Assembly (NCBI GenBank): GCA_024114885.1
Contig: CP099420.1
Span: 3,100,001-3,164,000 of the forward strand
Origin: Septoria linicola
Taxonomy: Eukaryota > Ascomycota > Dothideomycetes > Mycosphaerellales > Mycosphaerellaceae
Direction of reading: 5' to 3'
DNA: 64,000 nucleotides
Position 1 is the first letter of the stretch, and each line of letters starts with the position of its first letter. The position numbers were made by a program, and so were the translations under genes. A model generated the notes under the pieces. That model did no database searches. It was given only the letters and a program-made list of their open reading frames with translations, and was not told the origin of the DNA. This document shows, one piece after another, positions 52,224 to 62,249 of the stretch.

Positions 52224-53246
52224 TCAGTGAGAGCAACCACAGCCCAGATCACCTCTCTTCGCAAGCCTCTCGCGCTGTGCAATAGTCAAGCCTGGGCTCT
52301 TCGGCAGCAGATCTCTTCCACTGAGGTCCCTCTTGACTTCAGTATGCCTTGGCTGTCCAATAGCTCTCCGGTAAGAACCAGGAGTCTGCTTCTCAGCAAT
52401 AGCGTTCAGCCAGGCTGCAAGTCTGTAGCCGGCCTTCGCGATCTGCTGCTCGACAGTAGATACAGCACTTTCGTAGTAAGCCGGGTACAGCTCGGTTCCA
52501 TTGTACGACTCGCCTCCGTTTGGCAGCACAACAGAGCATACGTAGGAGTTGCCGTCACGAGCCCAGACCATAGCGGTGGAGATAGGGTCCTCAACATCAA
52601 TGCCTTCAAGCCAGCTTGCAGCGACCTTGGAGTAAGTGCCGTTGTGGATACTGGCGGCCAGGTCAGAAGCCCATTCTGCGGCTTCGACCAGCCCATAGCC
52701 ACCTCTCAGCTGCTCGGGAATGCTTGTGTCCCATGCAGCATGCAGATTGGTCTCGTCGCCATCGAAGGTCACATCGATGCCATTGCCTCCAATCTCGTAG
52801 TTCTCATCATGCAGAGGCTGCGCGATGTCTCCTGTGAAATGGATGATCCAGCGAAGCGCATAGTTGACTTGTAGTGCATCAAGCTCTGCTGGGCTCTGCA
52901 CACGTTGCGTGTAATTTGCTATCGCGCTCACAATGCAGCCGGCCGAGCCACAATCCCGTTCATAGTCGACATTGCAGCTCGCTGGAGGCGTATCGAGGGC
53001 ATCAATGTAATGGAATGCAGCAGAGAACTCGCCTTCTGCAGTGTAGCGATAGCTGTCTGCCCAGGTGGCGATATTTGCTAGGTATGAAGAAGAGGTGTCG
53101 TTGAGAATTGCTTGAGCCCACTGTGCAGTATGCTGGGAGACGTAGTGCTGGGCCAGATAGGCTACGGTCTGATGTCCAAGAGATCCCCAGGCGTAGGTCT
53201 TAGCCGCAAGCGCGGTAGCGAGGAGCAAGGTTTGGCAAGACTTCAT
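52224..53246 (-). CDS. Secreted S1/P1-type zinc nuclease
   Basis: An intronless 340-residue protein on the minus strand. Residues 1-19 are a signal peptide ending in TYA, and cleavage would expose Trp20, the N-terminal zinc ligand of S1/P1 nucleases. The other ligands are in place: WGSLGH, ATWADSYRY, AAFHYIDA, RWIIHFTGDIAQPLHDENY and NLHAAWDTS provide the His and Asp residues for three zinc ions. Four or more N-x-S/T sites are present. The C-terminal ~40 residues are basic with paired KR sites and two Cys, possibly trimmed. The enzyme degrades single-stranded DNA and RNA outside the cell, usually for nutrient scavenging. Confidence 0.96.
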   Translation of the reverse strand: MKSCQTLLLATALAAKTYAWGSLGHQTVAYLAQHYVSQHTAQWAQAILNDTSSSYLANIATWADSYRYTAEGEFSAAFHYIDALDTPPASCNVDYERDCGSAGCIVSAIANYTQRVQSPAELDALQVNYALRWIIHFTGDIAQPLHDENYEIGGNGIDVTFDGDETNLHAAWDTSIPEQLRGGYGLVEAAEWASDLAASIHNGTYSKVAASWLEGIDVEDPISTAMVWARDGNSYVCSVVLPNGGESYNGTELYPAYYESAVSTVEQQIAKAGYRLAAWLNAIAEKQTPGSYRRAIGQPRHTEVKRDLSGRDLLPKSPGLTIAQRERLAKRGDLGCGCSH

Positions 53247-53711
53247 GGCTGTGTGGTTGGGATAAGATCAAGTAGTCAAGACATCAAGGTGCAGTAAAGG
53301 AGTGTTAAGCATCTTGTACTTACAAAGAAGCGTGGTCGCACCTGCCTATCGCATGCTTGGCCTCTCACTATCTGGTCGATCGTCCTGCAGGTACGCTGGT
53401 CTTGCTGCATCGAGGAGGTGGTTGGAAGCTGGCTGGAGGCTCGGCAGTTAAACCTTGTCGCCAAGCGGCTAATCTGGCCAATGAGTGCTGCTATGCCAGA
53501 TATCATGCGGACACGCGAAACCACGATATGATATCGATCAGCTGCACATCGCCGAGAGCCGTGGAGTGTGATGCATGGGAGAGACAGAGTCATCATATCA
53601 TGGTCTGCTTCAGGGCCATCGGACAAAAAGAAGGAATATTAGAGATTGCAGGAACATGCAAAATTCATTCTTCGTACGCTTAAACGTCAAACGAGAACTG
53701 ATCTCGGAGTA
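53247..53711. other. Intergenic region
   Basis: No gene recognised; promoter of the nuclease and 3' end of GET5. Confidence 0.5.
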
Positions 53712-54494
53712 CTACTTCTTGCTCCTTGCTGCCTCGCGAAACACTCCAGCCAAACGCTGCCCTTCTTTCTCGTCCCGCAAACGTTGTGACAAGAAGCCTT
53801 GCAGGTCTGTCCAGAACTCCTCTGTTTTCAGTATGCCAGCTGCTGTGTCCGCGCTTGGTTCCTTCTCGGCTGCCTCGTTCGCTGCTGCCTCACTATCAGG
53901 TGCTCCAGTCTTCTCATCGATATCCATGGGATCTCCCTTCGACTCTGCTGCGGCCGGCACTGGGGGTGGTGCAAAAGCGCTTGGACTGCTCACGGCTGGA
54001 CTCTGTGCTCTTGGTGTCGCTCCACTTCCGCCCATAATCATTATGCTGAACTCGACATTGCCCTCCACTCCCAAGTCTTTGAGCGTCTTCAGGTCTGCAG
54101 TCGGCTTCTTGTTAAGCAGCAGCTTAATCTTATCTTGCTGTAAACTCGTCTGCTGAGCATATTGTGATTTGATGTCGTAGATCGTCGTGTCCAGGGTAAC
54201 GTCAGATAGTGTGACCGTATCGCCAGCTTTCATGGGCTTCAAGGTCGCTGTGACCGTCTTCTTCTGGGCTTGCTGAGTCGAGGTGGGGCCAGTCTTTCGA
54301 GGATATGGATGCGTTTGCTTAGGCAGAATGTACTATACTCGGTCAGCGTGTGCGGAGCCATTGAAGATAGTTTCGAAGCATACGGGACTCTGGTTTGGAT
54401 ACTTCCTGGGATCGCTGACATGGTCGGCAGGCAGCTTGATGACCTTCTTGTCAATCGTGGCCAGGAATTGTTTGGCAAAGGATAACTCCGACAT
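53712..54494 (-). CDS. GET5: Get5/Mdy2-like ubiquitin-like protein of the GET pathway
   Basis: Exons on the minus strand are 54494-54384 and 54332-53712, 243 residues; the 51-nt intron (GTATGC..TATAG) joins NQSP to YILPKQTHPYPRK. The N-terminus (MSELSFAKQFLATIDKK) matches the Get4-binding helices of Mdy2. A ubiquitin-like domain follows at about 62-140 (TVTLSDVTLDTTIYDIKSQY, then KIKLLLNKKPTADLKTLKDL). An Ala/Pro linker leads to the C-terminal dimerisation helices (EEFWTDLQGFLSQRL). Get5 with Get4 and Sgt2 passes tail-anchored proteins to Get3 for insertion in the ER. Head to head with CWC27 across 245 bp. Confidence 0.9.
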
Positions 54495-54739
54495 TCTGTT
54501 TTTCTCGAACCGCGCGTACAGAGTTTCTCCGGCGAAGGCGTCCAGTGTGGCGGTAGATTTGGTTGTACTGTGAATGATATCTGGTTAGGTTGGTCGTGGT
54601 CGAGAAGTGGGATGACGCTGCATCACTGCCACCAAGCAAGCTTCACCACGCTAGTAGCTTTACGCTCTCTTCACATGCAAAAGTACTAGAGTTCTTCACG
54701 ACAACGACATCGATGCCACAATAACGACACTTCTCCAGC

Positions 54740-56251
54740 ATGGCCGCGCTATACAACCTGGAGCCGCAGCCGACGGCGAAAGTCGTTCTCAACACAACGT
54801 TTGGCGATGTGCAGCTCGAAATCTTCGCGAAGCAATGTCCTCTGGCTGGGCGAAACTTCCTGCAACACTGCTTGGACGGCTACTATAACAACACCGTCTT
54901 TCATCGCCTCGTACCCGGCTTCATAGTTCAAGGAGGAGATCCGACAGGAACCGGCTCAGGCGGCATCAGCGCAATCAATCATGGCGATGCGTTCGAGGAT
55001 GAATTCCACACGCGACTCAAATTCAACAGGCGCGGGCTGTTGGGCATGGCGAACGAAGGGCCGAACACGAATGGCTCGCAGTTCTTCCTCACGCTGGGTG
55101 CCACGCCTGAGCTGCAGGGAAGGAACACCATGTTTGGACGAGTGGAGGGCGATACAATCTACAATTTGATGAAGATGGCGGACACAGAGCTCGTTGGGCT
55201 GGAAGAAGGGAGTGAGAGGCCGCTGTATCCGACGAGAGTGACGGGAGCAGAAGTGCTAGTCAACCCGTTCGAGGACATGGTAGCGAGGGTCAAGGAGGCG
55301 CCTAGAAGCCAGGACGAGGGCAAGAAGGAAGTCAAGAAGAGGAAGAAGCCGCTAGGCAAGCAGGTACTGAGCTTTGGTGATGACGAGGAAGATGCGGCAC
55401 CGGTAGTGAAGAAGGTCAAAGCGAATCCTAAGCTTGTAGCTGTGGAGGAGGAAGTGCAGGAGAAGCCGTCTGTGAAGGCGCCTAAGCAGAAGAAGGTCAA
55501 GGCTATGAAGCAGGATGAACCGATGCTGGATGTGGAGGAACCTGCGGCTGCACCAGCGAAGGCGGAGACCAAACCGAAACCACAAGCAGACGACGATGAG
55601 GAGGATGAGTATGAAGACGATGCGGAGGTCAAACGACAAAAGCAGCTGGAATCTACGAATGCGCAGATAGCAGCTTTGAAGGCTAGCATGAAGAGGACCG
55701 TCGATACCGGCCCCAAGCAAAAAGAGAAGCCCAAGAGTGCGCTAGAGGCTACGATACCTACCACGTCCACGCGGGGCAGGAAGCGCGGGAAAGCGTCTGA
55801 CGAGCGGGGCGCTATGGATCTCTTCAAGCAGTTCAAATCTCGTCTTGAAGATTTGCCGGACGATAAGGGATCAGAAGATAATGCGGATGGTGGGGCTGAT
55901 ACCACAAACGGGCACTCTGTTGCGCCCACAACCACAGAGGCAGAAGCAGATGATGAGGAGGCGGCACTCTGTGACTTGCATTTCATAGCTAATTGCCAGT
56001 CCTGCAAAGCGTGGGATGACAACCCAGAGGGAGAGGCTGAAGATGATGCAGATGACGATGTGAGCTGGATGGCCAAGAAGCTGACTTTTGCTAAAGACAC
56101 TCTGGGTAAGGATCTGGAGTGGAAGAGGAAAATGGACGAGATACAAGTCATTGATCCTCGAGAGAAGGAAAAGGACATTATGAGGGAGAAGAGGAAAGGG
56201 AAGAGTGAAAGAAAGATGGCTGATGAGGATAGAGTGAGGAGTAAGAGGTAG
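54740..56251 (+). CDS. CWC27: Cyclophilin-type peptidyl-prolyl isomerase of the spliceosome, Cwc27-like
   Basis: An intronless 503-residue protein. The cyclophilin domain is at about 1-170, with VFHRLVPGFIVQGGDPTGTG and MANEGPNTNGSQFFLTLG. The remaining two thirds are Lys/Glu/Asp-rich and low-complexity, with a conserved C-terminal part: CDLHFIANCQSCKAWDDN and WMAKKLTFAKDTLGKDLEWK, which is diagnostic for Cwc27. Cwc27 joins Cwc22 and the exon-junction machinery in the activated spliceosome. Human CWC27 is catalytically weak; activity of this copy cannot be read from the sequence. Confidence 0.95.
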   Translation: MAALYNLEPQPTAKVVLNTTFGDVQLEIFAKQCPLAGRNFLQHCLDGYYNNTVFHRLVPGFIVQGGDPTGTGSGGISAINHGDAFEDEFHTRLKFNRRGLLGMANEGPNTNGSQFFLTLGATPELQGRNTMFGRVEGDTIYNLMKMADTELVGLEEGSERPLYPTRVTGAEVLVNPFEDMVARVKEAPRSQDEGKKEVKKRKKPLGKQVLSFGDDEEDAAPVVKKVKANPKLVAVEEEVQEKPSVKAPKQKKVKAMKQDEPMLDVEEPAAAPAKAETKPKPQADDDEEDEYEDDAEVKRQKQLESTNAQIAALKASMKRTVDTGPKQKEKPKSALEATIPTTSTRGRKRGKASDERGAMDLFKQFKSRLEDLPDDKGSEDNADGGADTTNGHSVAPTTTEAEADDEEAALCDLHFIANCQSCKAWDDNPEGEAEDDADDDVSWMAKKLTFAKDTLGKDLEWKRKMDEIQVIDPREKEKDIMREKRKGKSERKMADEDRVRSKR

Positions 56252-56428
56252 TGCAGGCTTTACTTGCCCGATGGCCGTGTGCTGCACCTCTGTAGCGGCC
56301 TCAATTGCAAGTGAGGTGAACACAATGCGGCGGCTCGCGAAGCTTCAGCTGCACTCATGCCTTCACTTCAGTGCCAAACAGCGCACTCCGAGCTTCAGCC
56401 GTCTGCTCTGTTCGAGCAGCAACAACAA

Positions 56429-56464
<36 letters not shown>

Positions 56465-56640
56465 CGCGATCTTGAGTCGTGTGACTCGCGAACTACAGCT
56501 CGTGCGTGTCAGAAGGGCATTTCCGTCCGCCTAGTTCATCTTGGATCCCACACAATCGATCACGGTTGTGGCATACCAGCCATCGACTGTCCTCCGTACT
56601 ACAAGCTCAGCGCCTCCACAGCTACCAACGCAACATCATC
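56252..56640. other. Leader region with a CAA microsatellite
   Basis: 389 bp upstream of the coiled-coil gene; holds the CAA repeat and several out-of-frame ATGs. No separate gene supported. Confidence 0.5.
56420..56465 (+). repeat. (CAA)n microsatellite
   Basis: CAA/ACA triplets run nearly without interruption for about 45 bases (one AAAAA break at 56427-56431). If transcribed it lies in the 5' leader of the coiled-coil gene. Confidence 0.9.
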
Positions 56641-57651
56641 ATGCCGAAAGCCCATCGCGGACGCCTGCCACCCGACAAATGCCAGGCCAGTTTTCCAGAT
56701 GCTGAGGCCGAGCAGAAGAGCCTTGCTGCAGCCATCGTAAAGGTATCCGACGCTCTCCAAGAATGCGGCAATGAAGCGCATCTCACTTCGCACCATTGGC
56801 AGCAACTCAGAAAGAGTATCATCACCTCTGACACCAGCGCGTCTCCGGCATGGCTGCAACGGGTTCGCTCTCAATTCTGCGCTTTTGCGGGTCACGTCGG
56901 CGATGAGATAACCGCCGACGATGTTGCCGCGCAAGAACAACTAGCCGGCAAGGCCAGGATCCGGCAGCTCGAAGAGAACGTCGCTCAGGTTACCGATGCT
57001 GCCATGCTCGCACAGGGCGAAGCATCTACCACGCATGAGTACGATTTGCGAGCCATTGCACAGCTGGAGGCAGAAACTGCCAGACTTCAAGCTGAGCTTG
57101 TACAGGTGTCTAGCTCGTCTCGTTCAGTGGATAAGAAACGCATCGCTGTGAAAGATCAATCAATAGTGGAGCTCAATGCGAGGCTCGGACGCAAACACGA
57201 AGAGGTCGCGGTGTTGAAGACCGAAATCCGAGAGTGTACCGCGAACGTCGAAAACCTGCTCCGGGAGAAGGCAGAACAATCTGCTCTGGTCGACCAGCTT
57301 CAAGAGGAAAAGGAGGCAGCTGAGGCCGAGGCCATCAACTCGAGGCTGGATATGCAGCAAATTGCTAAGAGGGCCGAAACCGCGCGAAGAGTAGCTGCAG
57401 CGGAGCGCATAGGACGAGGCAGAGTCCGCGCCGAGCAGAATATATTTGCCGACCAGCGACTGAGGCCTGAGCATACAGGGAGAGCTGTCGCAGGAACTCC
57501 GACTCCGGCCTACTATCACGCGCCACGGCTTGACGTGATGCCCGCGCGCAATGAAGCCGTACTACGTTCCAGTAACACCTCCTTCGATCCAAGCCTTCTG
57601 CAACGCAAGATAGCAAACATAAGGGCACGCATCACACCCGCGAGCTCTTAG
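56641..57651 (+). CDS. Coiled-coil protein of unknown function
   Basis: A 336-residue ORF from ATG 56641 without introns. Residues about 100-265 are rich in Glu, Ala, Gln, Leu and Arg with heptad spacing (LEAETARLQAELVQVS, LVDQLQEEKEAAEAEA), a long coiled coil. The N-terminal 90 residues contain a compact-looking block (HLTSHHWQQLRKSIITSD), and the C-terminus ends in LLQRKIANIRARITPASS. No signal peptide, membrane helix or known domain. The start is chosen because ATG 56641 follows an out-of-frame leader and begins a basic N-terminus; earlier non-ATG extension is unlikely. Confidence 0.75.
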   Translation: MPKAHRGRLPPDKCQASFPDAEAEQKSLAAAIVKVSDALQECGNEAHLTSHHWQQLRKSIITSDTSASPAWLQRVRSQFCAFAGHVGDEITADDVAAQEQLAGKARIRQLEENVAQVTDAAMLAQGEASTTHEYDLRAIAQLEAETARLQAELVQVSSSSRSVDKKRIAVKDQSIVELNARLGRKHEEVAVLKTEIRECTANVENLLREKAEQSALVDQLQEEKEAAEAEAINSRLDMQQIAKRAETARRVAAAERIGRGRVRAEQNIFADQRLRPEHTGRAVAGTPTPAYYHAPRLDVMPARNEAVLRSSNTSFDPSLLQRKIANIRARITPASS

Positions 57652-58613
57652 ATATTTAGCGATATGAAAGCAAGAACCAGCACTGAAGACGAGTAACCTG
57701 GTCCATGACTCGGGCTGCATGGATATTTCCAAGCTCAGCGAGAGGACTCAGGTTCGCGGCTTGGTTGCAAGACACAAGATGGAGAAACTTGAGCTGCATA
57801 TCGACATCAGAGAAAAGGTGGGCTTCAGTCACGCAACGGTCCAAAGTTGTGTCGCAAGGAGCCATGGCGGGCATAGAAAGCACTGTATAGCGGTTGAGCA
57901 TTGTTGAAGGCACATGCTGGCTGGAGTCAGCCTTTGTTCGGCAACGAGTGTTAGACTATATGCACTCATGCTAAAGCTCGCATTCAACCTTGAATCCCAC
58001 CTAGATCTTCCTCGTCTTTCCATGCCAGACCACAAACTCCGTCTTCATCAGAGGGTCGTGACACTGTTAGAAGCCAATCACAACCAGTGATGCCGCGTCT
58101 GAGCTGAAACGTAGAACCAGAATCTTGCACAAGTGTGACCGGCCCCTACCACTCCGAGCTCCCAATGCCCGAGATGCATAACCCTTCCATCTTCTCTTCT
58201 CGAGCGAAAGATCCGAGGCCCACCTATCCCGACAACGACCACATGGCCACGCTAGGGCCTCTAGCACACATTGAGGTGCCACTGCGCAGCCGCCACACGC
58301 GGCCGCGTTCTGAACCTTTCCTAGCTCTACAACGACAAACATCAAATCAGCGAGAGAACCGTTTGATCCGAGCAAGCGATATGCTGTGGAGCGGACGCCA
58401 CGGACAAGGTTATGGTTGTAAGAAGAGAAAAAGAGTATGTTGATTAACTCTGGGTATCTAGATAGAAAATGATCGACTAGCCGATCCTCATGCTGGTCGA
58501 CCTTTGAATAATGTGTAGATCCTGCCTTTCTTCCTTGTAATACATCTTCTGCTCTCTTCGTCTAGGCCAAACATTATCGTTGCTTCATACGAAAGCCTAG
58601 TCGTGATCCTCGC
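57652..58613. other. Intergenic region between convergent genes
   Basis: 962 bp; a 92-103-codon ORF starting near 58135-58165 has no recognisable features. I see no supportable gene. Confidence 0.45.
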
Positions 58614-61600
58614 TTACGTCCTCAAGAATCCATCTGCATCGTATAGACTCTTTGGCGTGGCTGGAATGATTGATATCCTGTACTCCTCCTTCCTCATAGG
58701 TGTGCTCAACATCCTTGGATCCATCGTCTTCTCCTCGTAGTACGAAGACCTCTTGGGTGAGTCTCGGGCCGGGCTACTGACAATGTAGTGCGGCGTTTGC
58801 TGGCTTTCAGAAGTTTCCGGTCGGCTTTCCTGCTCTGACCAGAACTTCTCTCCGTCGTCCCAGACGCTTGAATCACGTTCGTGGAGGATGGGGCGTTGCT
58901 GGTTCTCCTTGTCGCTACCACGGCGAGGCGGGGAAGAAGAGTGAAGTGAGTACCTGTAATCTGCGTCGAAACCCGCAAGAGCGCCGTCGATGGTTTTCTC
59001 CAGTGCGGCGAAGTCAAGCTCGTCCATGGCGTTACCGGCTTGGTGTTCTGCTCCTGCGCTGGTGGCATCGAAGTCGAAGTCAAAAAGACTCTCCTCGCTT
59101 TCCTCACGCTTTGCGCCTTCAGCTGACGTTGGAATCCATGGGAGCAAAGGAGATGCCTCGCGACCCAGGCGCATGTAAGTCCTGCTCTCACGCGACCGAT
59201 GGACTTGAGCTTCGCTGTTCATGCGGCGCAACTCAGTCACGTTACGAAGGAGGCTCTTAGCAGGAGGAGCGCGTGGGCCGAGTGGGGATGCTGTACGTTC
59301 ACGCGGGGTCTTAGCCGAGTATGAGATGTTCAGCGCTCGGGGAACTGCTGGAGGAGACGAAGACTCTTGAATGATAGTCGACAGGGATGGCGGGCGAGCG
59401 AGGGTGGCACGAGGAGTTGGGTCGTATGCCTCCTCTTCCTCGCCATCCAGCGTGATGTCTTCGTAAGAGACTTCCGACTCCCATCGTGGCAACGGGCAGA
59501 AGTCGTCATCGTCATCCTGCTTGGGCGGAAGCAGTACAGGTACATTGTTGCCAGGAAAGTTGATCGACTGAGCCGCCATCATCGCGCTAGCGTTCTCTGA
59601 CGTGAGCTTCACTGTCGCACGCTTCGGGTTCTTCTCGGGGATGCTTAGCTGTGCGGTGCCAAACGATCGCGACATTGTCTTTGGAGAGCAAGGAGGACTG
59701 TCAGATTTGGGCTGAGCAGGAATAAGGCTCGTGGGCCGACTCCTAGGTGAGATCTCGTCACCCATAAGGTCAAGGTTGCTCATCGCAAAGGGCAAGAAGA
59801 GGCTGGACCTGCACTCGGTCTCCGGCTCCTGCACTATGGTAGATGGTGGGCTAGCAGGGTCATAGTCCTCGCCTCCAGACAAGCGCTGCGATAGTGGTAG
59901 TAGAGCAATCACCTGTGGCGAAGCTGGGTCGTACAATTCCGTTTCGGAGATTGGAAGAGGTGGACTGGATGGAAGCTCGGATTCCTCGGCCGGAACGGCT
60001 TCATCTGACGACGTGTGGAGAGCGAAGCTATTCCTGCTATGGCGGAAGTCCGTAGGCGAGATGTTGTCTAGGGGAGAAAGCGTGTCAACAGGCGAAATGC
60101 CGACAAAATGTGGCATCGATGCAATATCGCACTGAATAGGCGAAAGCGATGCTCTAGATTTGCCAGCCGGAGACGGAAACCTGGGAATGTGGAAAGATCC
60201 GCCGCTCATCCTGGATGCACTACGCTCGGTGTTAATAGTGTTCACACTGTCGTTCGATGCCTGGCGAGTCGGAGGAAGTGGTCGTTGAGGGATATCTTGC
60301 TGGAAAGATGTCCAAGTCGAAAGTGTGGGTGAGCTCGGCGTCAGAGAGGCACGAAGAGTCTGAACTCGAAGATTGTTTACGTCGAGTGCGTTGGCCTTTG
60401 GTGCTCGGCCACCGCAAGCGAGCAAGAAAGACTGTCTCTCCTCAGTTGGGGTGATGACGGGCTCTGTGCGTGGTCGTTGGATCTCATCGCTCTCTCGCTC
60501 CTCGATCACTCCCTGGAGAAGGCCCGCGGGGCTTACAGATCGGCTTCGTCTTCTAGTTGCTGCTGGCCCCAGTACTTGCGGTGTCAAAGTGCTGATGCGC
60601 ACGCAATTCTGCCTACGGTGGCCCTTGCGAGCGTTAGGGGAGCCTTTGAGAGCACTAGGCTTCGATGGCCTAGTGTCACAAGTGCTGGCAGTGTCCCAGT
60701 GGAACGGATTGCCATTGCTACTGCTGCAAGAGACGAGAGTCGAAGCAGAAGGCTGGCGAGTAGGAGTGTTGCCTTTGCTTGGAGCGGCATTCCCAGAAAC
60801 TTCCTGGAGCGCGCCGGCGCGACGACGCTCAGCAGGCGAGCCATAGGCGGAGACTGACGAGACGGACGTGACGCGCTTAATACGCTTGGTGGGTGTCGTA
60901 ATCTTTGTGACGCTACCAGGTCCCACCAGAGAGTTGGAAGATGAAACCCGACTGAAGCTGACCTTTTCAGCAGAGCAGATTTGCGGGACTGAGAGTCTGT
61001 TCTTTCCACTCCCAATTGAGCTGAAGCTGGACGATGAGTCTGCGCGCCGATGTGTCAGAGCACTCTCAGTGCTCGAGCGCACAATCTTTCCTCTGATGGA
61101 AGGACGAGACTTGTGCACTCGCATATTGGCAGTGGGACGTGGCCCAGATAGTCGAGGATTCTGCCATTGTCGATTGGCGACCGCCTTCAGCTCGGCGTTC
61201 TGGTTAGCCTCGACAAGGTCTTCTATCGTAGGTGATTGAAGTGCCTCATCAGTGCCACGACGCTCAAGGATTGGACTGGCCACGAGTACAGAACTGCTTG
61301 CCGAATCTCCAGACGAAGAGGACATTCGCGAGATGCAGATGTCCTTCCTCAAGTACTCGTCACCGCTGACAGTGTTTGCAGGCGATGTGACAGGGAGTGG
61401 TGGTACAGGGCCTAACGGTGGCCTCGTGCTTGGTGCTCCTAGGCTCACCGATCGCGCATGCATCTCTGGTCTCCTGCGCTTGCTAATGTTTGGCGGCTGG
61501 CCCACGGCGCCACTGAATACCTCACCATCAGAGGTAAGCACGCCCATAGATATAGATCGAATGTTGAGCGTCAATTTTGGCTTGGCAGCGCTGTTGTTAG

Positions 61601-62249
61601 CAATGCCAGCGCGGATGGCGAATGAAGGAAGTGCGTTTGGCTGAGGGCTTTCTGGTCGTGTTGGCAGTGTACATGGGACAGCGGAGCCTTTTGTACACGC
61701 TGCATCTGGTGACCGGGTCGTCCTGGGCAGTGACTTTTGCATCTCCTCGAAGATAGGCAGAGAAGACTCGCGCTGCACAGTCGTATTCCTTGGGCTCTCC
61801 GCAATGGTAGAAAGATGCTTTCGCGTCCATGGCTTCATCACCAAGCCACTTTTGTGCTTGATACGCTTTGGTAGGGAAATTGTATCTCTTTTCCGCTTTC
61901 CACAAGTGTGTGGTGGCAGCTGCGTAGCATGAAGAGAGTCGCGCCAACCGAGCTGTTTCCATTCAGGTAGACCTGATTTGTTGCATGTGATGGCACTTGT
62001 AGGTCGAGCAACCTCGCGCATACCTTGTTGGATTGGAGCAGGAAGCGCGACCCCCCGCTCCAGCTGAGCCATGTCCTTGTTATGGGCATTGCGTTTACGC
62101 ACAATTTTGGTGATGATGTAAACGCATGCAATGAGTATCACCGATAGTCCGCAAGCCAGACCAATGATCCAGGCGGAAACTCCAGTGGCGGCCACTGCAC
62201 CTTGTCGAGGCACGATATTTGCATGCTGTCTAAGCACGTGTCGCGTCAT
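58614..62249 (-). CDS. Large Ser/Pro-rich single-pass membrane protein of unknown function
   Basis: An intronless 1211-residue ORF on the minus strand. Residues about 25-47 (WIIGLACGLSVILIACVYII) form one membrane helix followed by the basic KIVRKRNAHNK, so a short outside N-terminus and a very long cytosolic tail are predicted. The tail is disordered and Ser-, Pro- and Arg-rich, with many SP/TP sites and a recurring YDPASP/AYDPTP motif (about residues 790-985). Short conserved-looking blocks include CPLPRWESEVSYEDITLD and the C-terminal RISIIPATPKSLYDADGFLR. The layout recalls fungal plasma-membrane sensors or scaffolds, but no extracellular Ser/Thr stalk of the Wsc/Mid2 type is present. No family recognised. 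Confidence 0.85.
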   Translation of the reverse strand: MTRHVLRQHANIVPRQGAVAATGVSAWIIGLACGLSVILIACVYIITKIVRKRNAHNKDMAQLERGVALPAPIQQGMREVARPTSAITCNKSGLPEWKQLGWRDSLHATQLPPHTCGKRKRDTISLPKRIKHKSGLVMKPWTRKHLSTIAESPRNTTVQRESSLPIFEEMQKSLPRTTRSPDAACTKGSAVPCTLPTRPESPQPNALPSFAIRAGIANNSAAKPKLTLNIRSISMGVLTSDGEVFSGAVGQPPNISKRRRPEMHARSVSLGAPSTRPPLGPVPPLPVTSPANTVSGDEYLRKDICISRMSSSSGDSASSSVLVASPILERRGTDEALQSPTIEDLVEANQNAELKAVANRQWQNPRLSGPRPTANMRVHKSRPSIRGKIVRSSTESALTHRRADSSSSFSSIGSGKNRLSVPQICSAEKVSFSRVSSSNSLVGPGSVTKITTPTKRIKRVTSVSSVSAYGSPAERRRAGALQEVSGNAAPSKGNTPTRQPSASTLVSCSSSNGNPFHWDTASTCDTRPSKPSALKGSPNARKGHRRQNCVRISTLTPQVLGPAATRRRSRSVSPAGLLQGVIEERESDEIQRPRTEPVITPTEERQSFLLACGGRAPKANALDVNNLRVQTLRASLTPSSPTLSTWTSFQQDIPQRPLPPTRQASNDSVNTINTERSASRMSGGSFHIPRFPSPAGKSRASLSPIQCDIASMPHFVGISPVDTLSPLDNISPTDFRHSRNSFALHTSSDEAVPAEESELPSSPPLPISETELYDPASPQVIALLPLSQRLSGGEDYDPASPPSTIVQEPETECRSSLFLPFAMSNLDLMGDEISPRSRPTSLIPAQPKSDSPPCSPKTMSRSFGTAQLSIPEKNPKRATVKLTSENASAMMAAQSINFPGNNVPVLLPPKQDDDDDFCPLPRWESEVSYEDITLDGEEEEAYDPTPRATLARPPSLSTIIQESSSPPAVPRALNISYSAKTPRERTASPLGPRAPPAKSLLRNVTELRRMNSEAQVHRSRESRTYMRLGREASPLLPWIPTSAEGAKREESEESLFDFDFDATSAGAEHQAGNAMDELDFAALEKTIDGALAGFDADYRYSLHSSSPPRRGSDKENQQRPILHERDSSVWDDGEKFWSEQESRPETSESQQTPHYIVSSPARDSPKRSSYYEEKTMDPRMLSTPMRKEEYRISIIPATPKSLYDADGFLRT

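Noticed and set aside
55159..56178. 339-codon ORF on the minus strand
   Set aside because: Antisense to the Lys/Glu/Asp-rich part of CWC27; its Ser/Leu richness is the mirror of acidic and basic codons, not a protein.
58135..58443. 102-codon ORF on the plus strand
   Set aside because: Basic, Pro/Arg-rich without features; no splice partners or family match.
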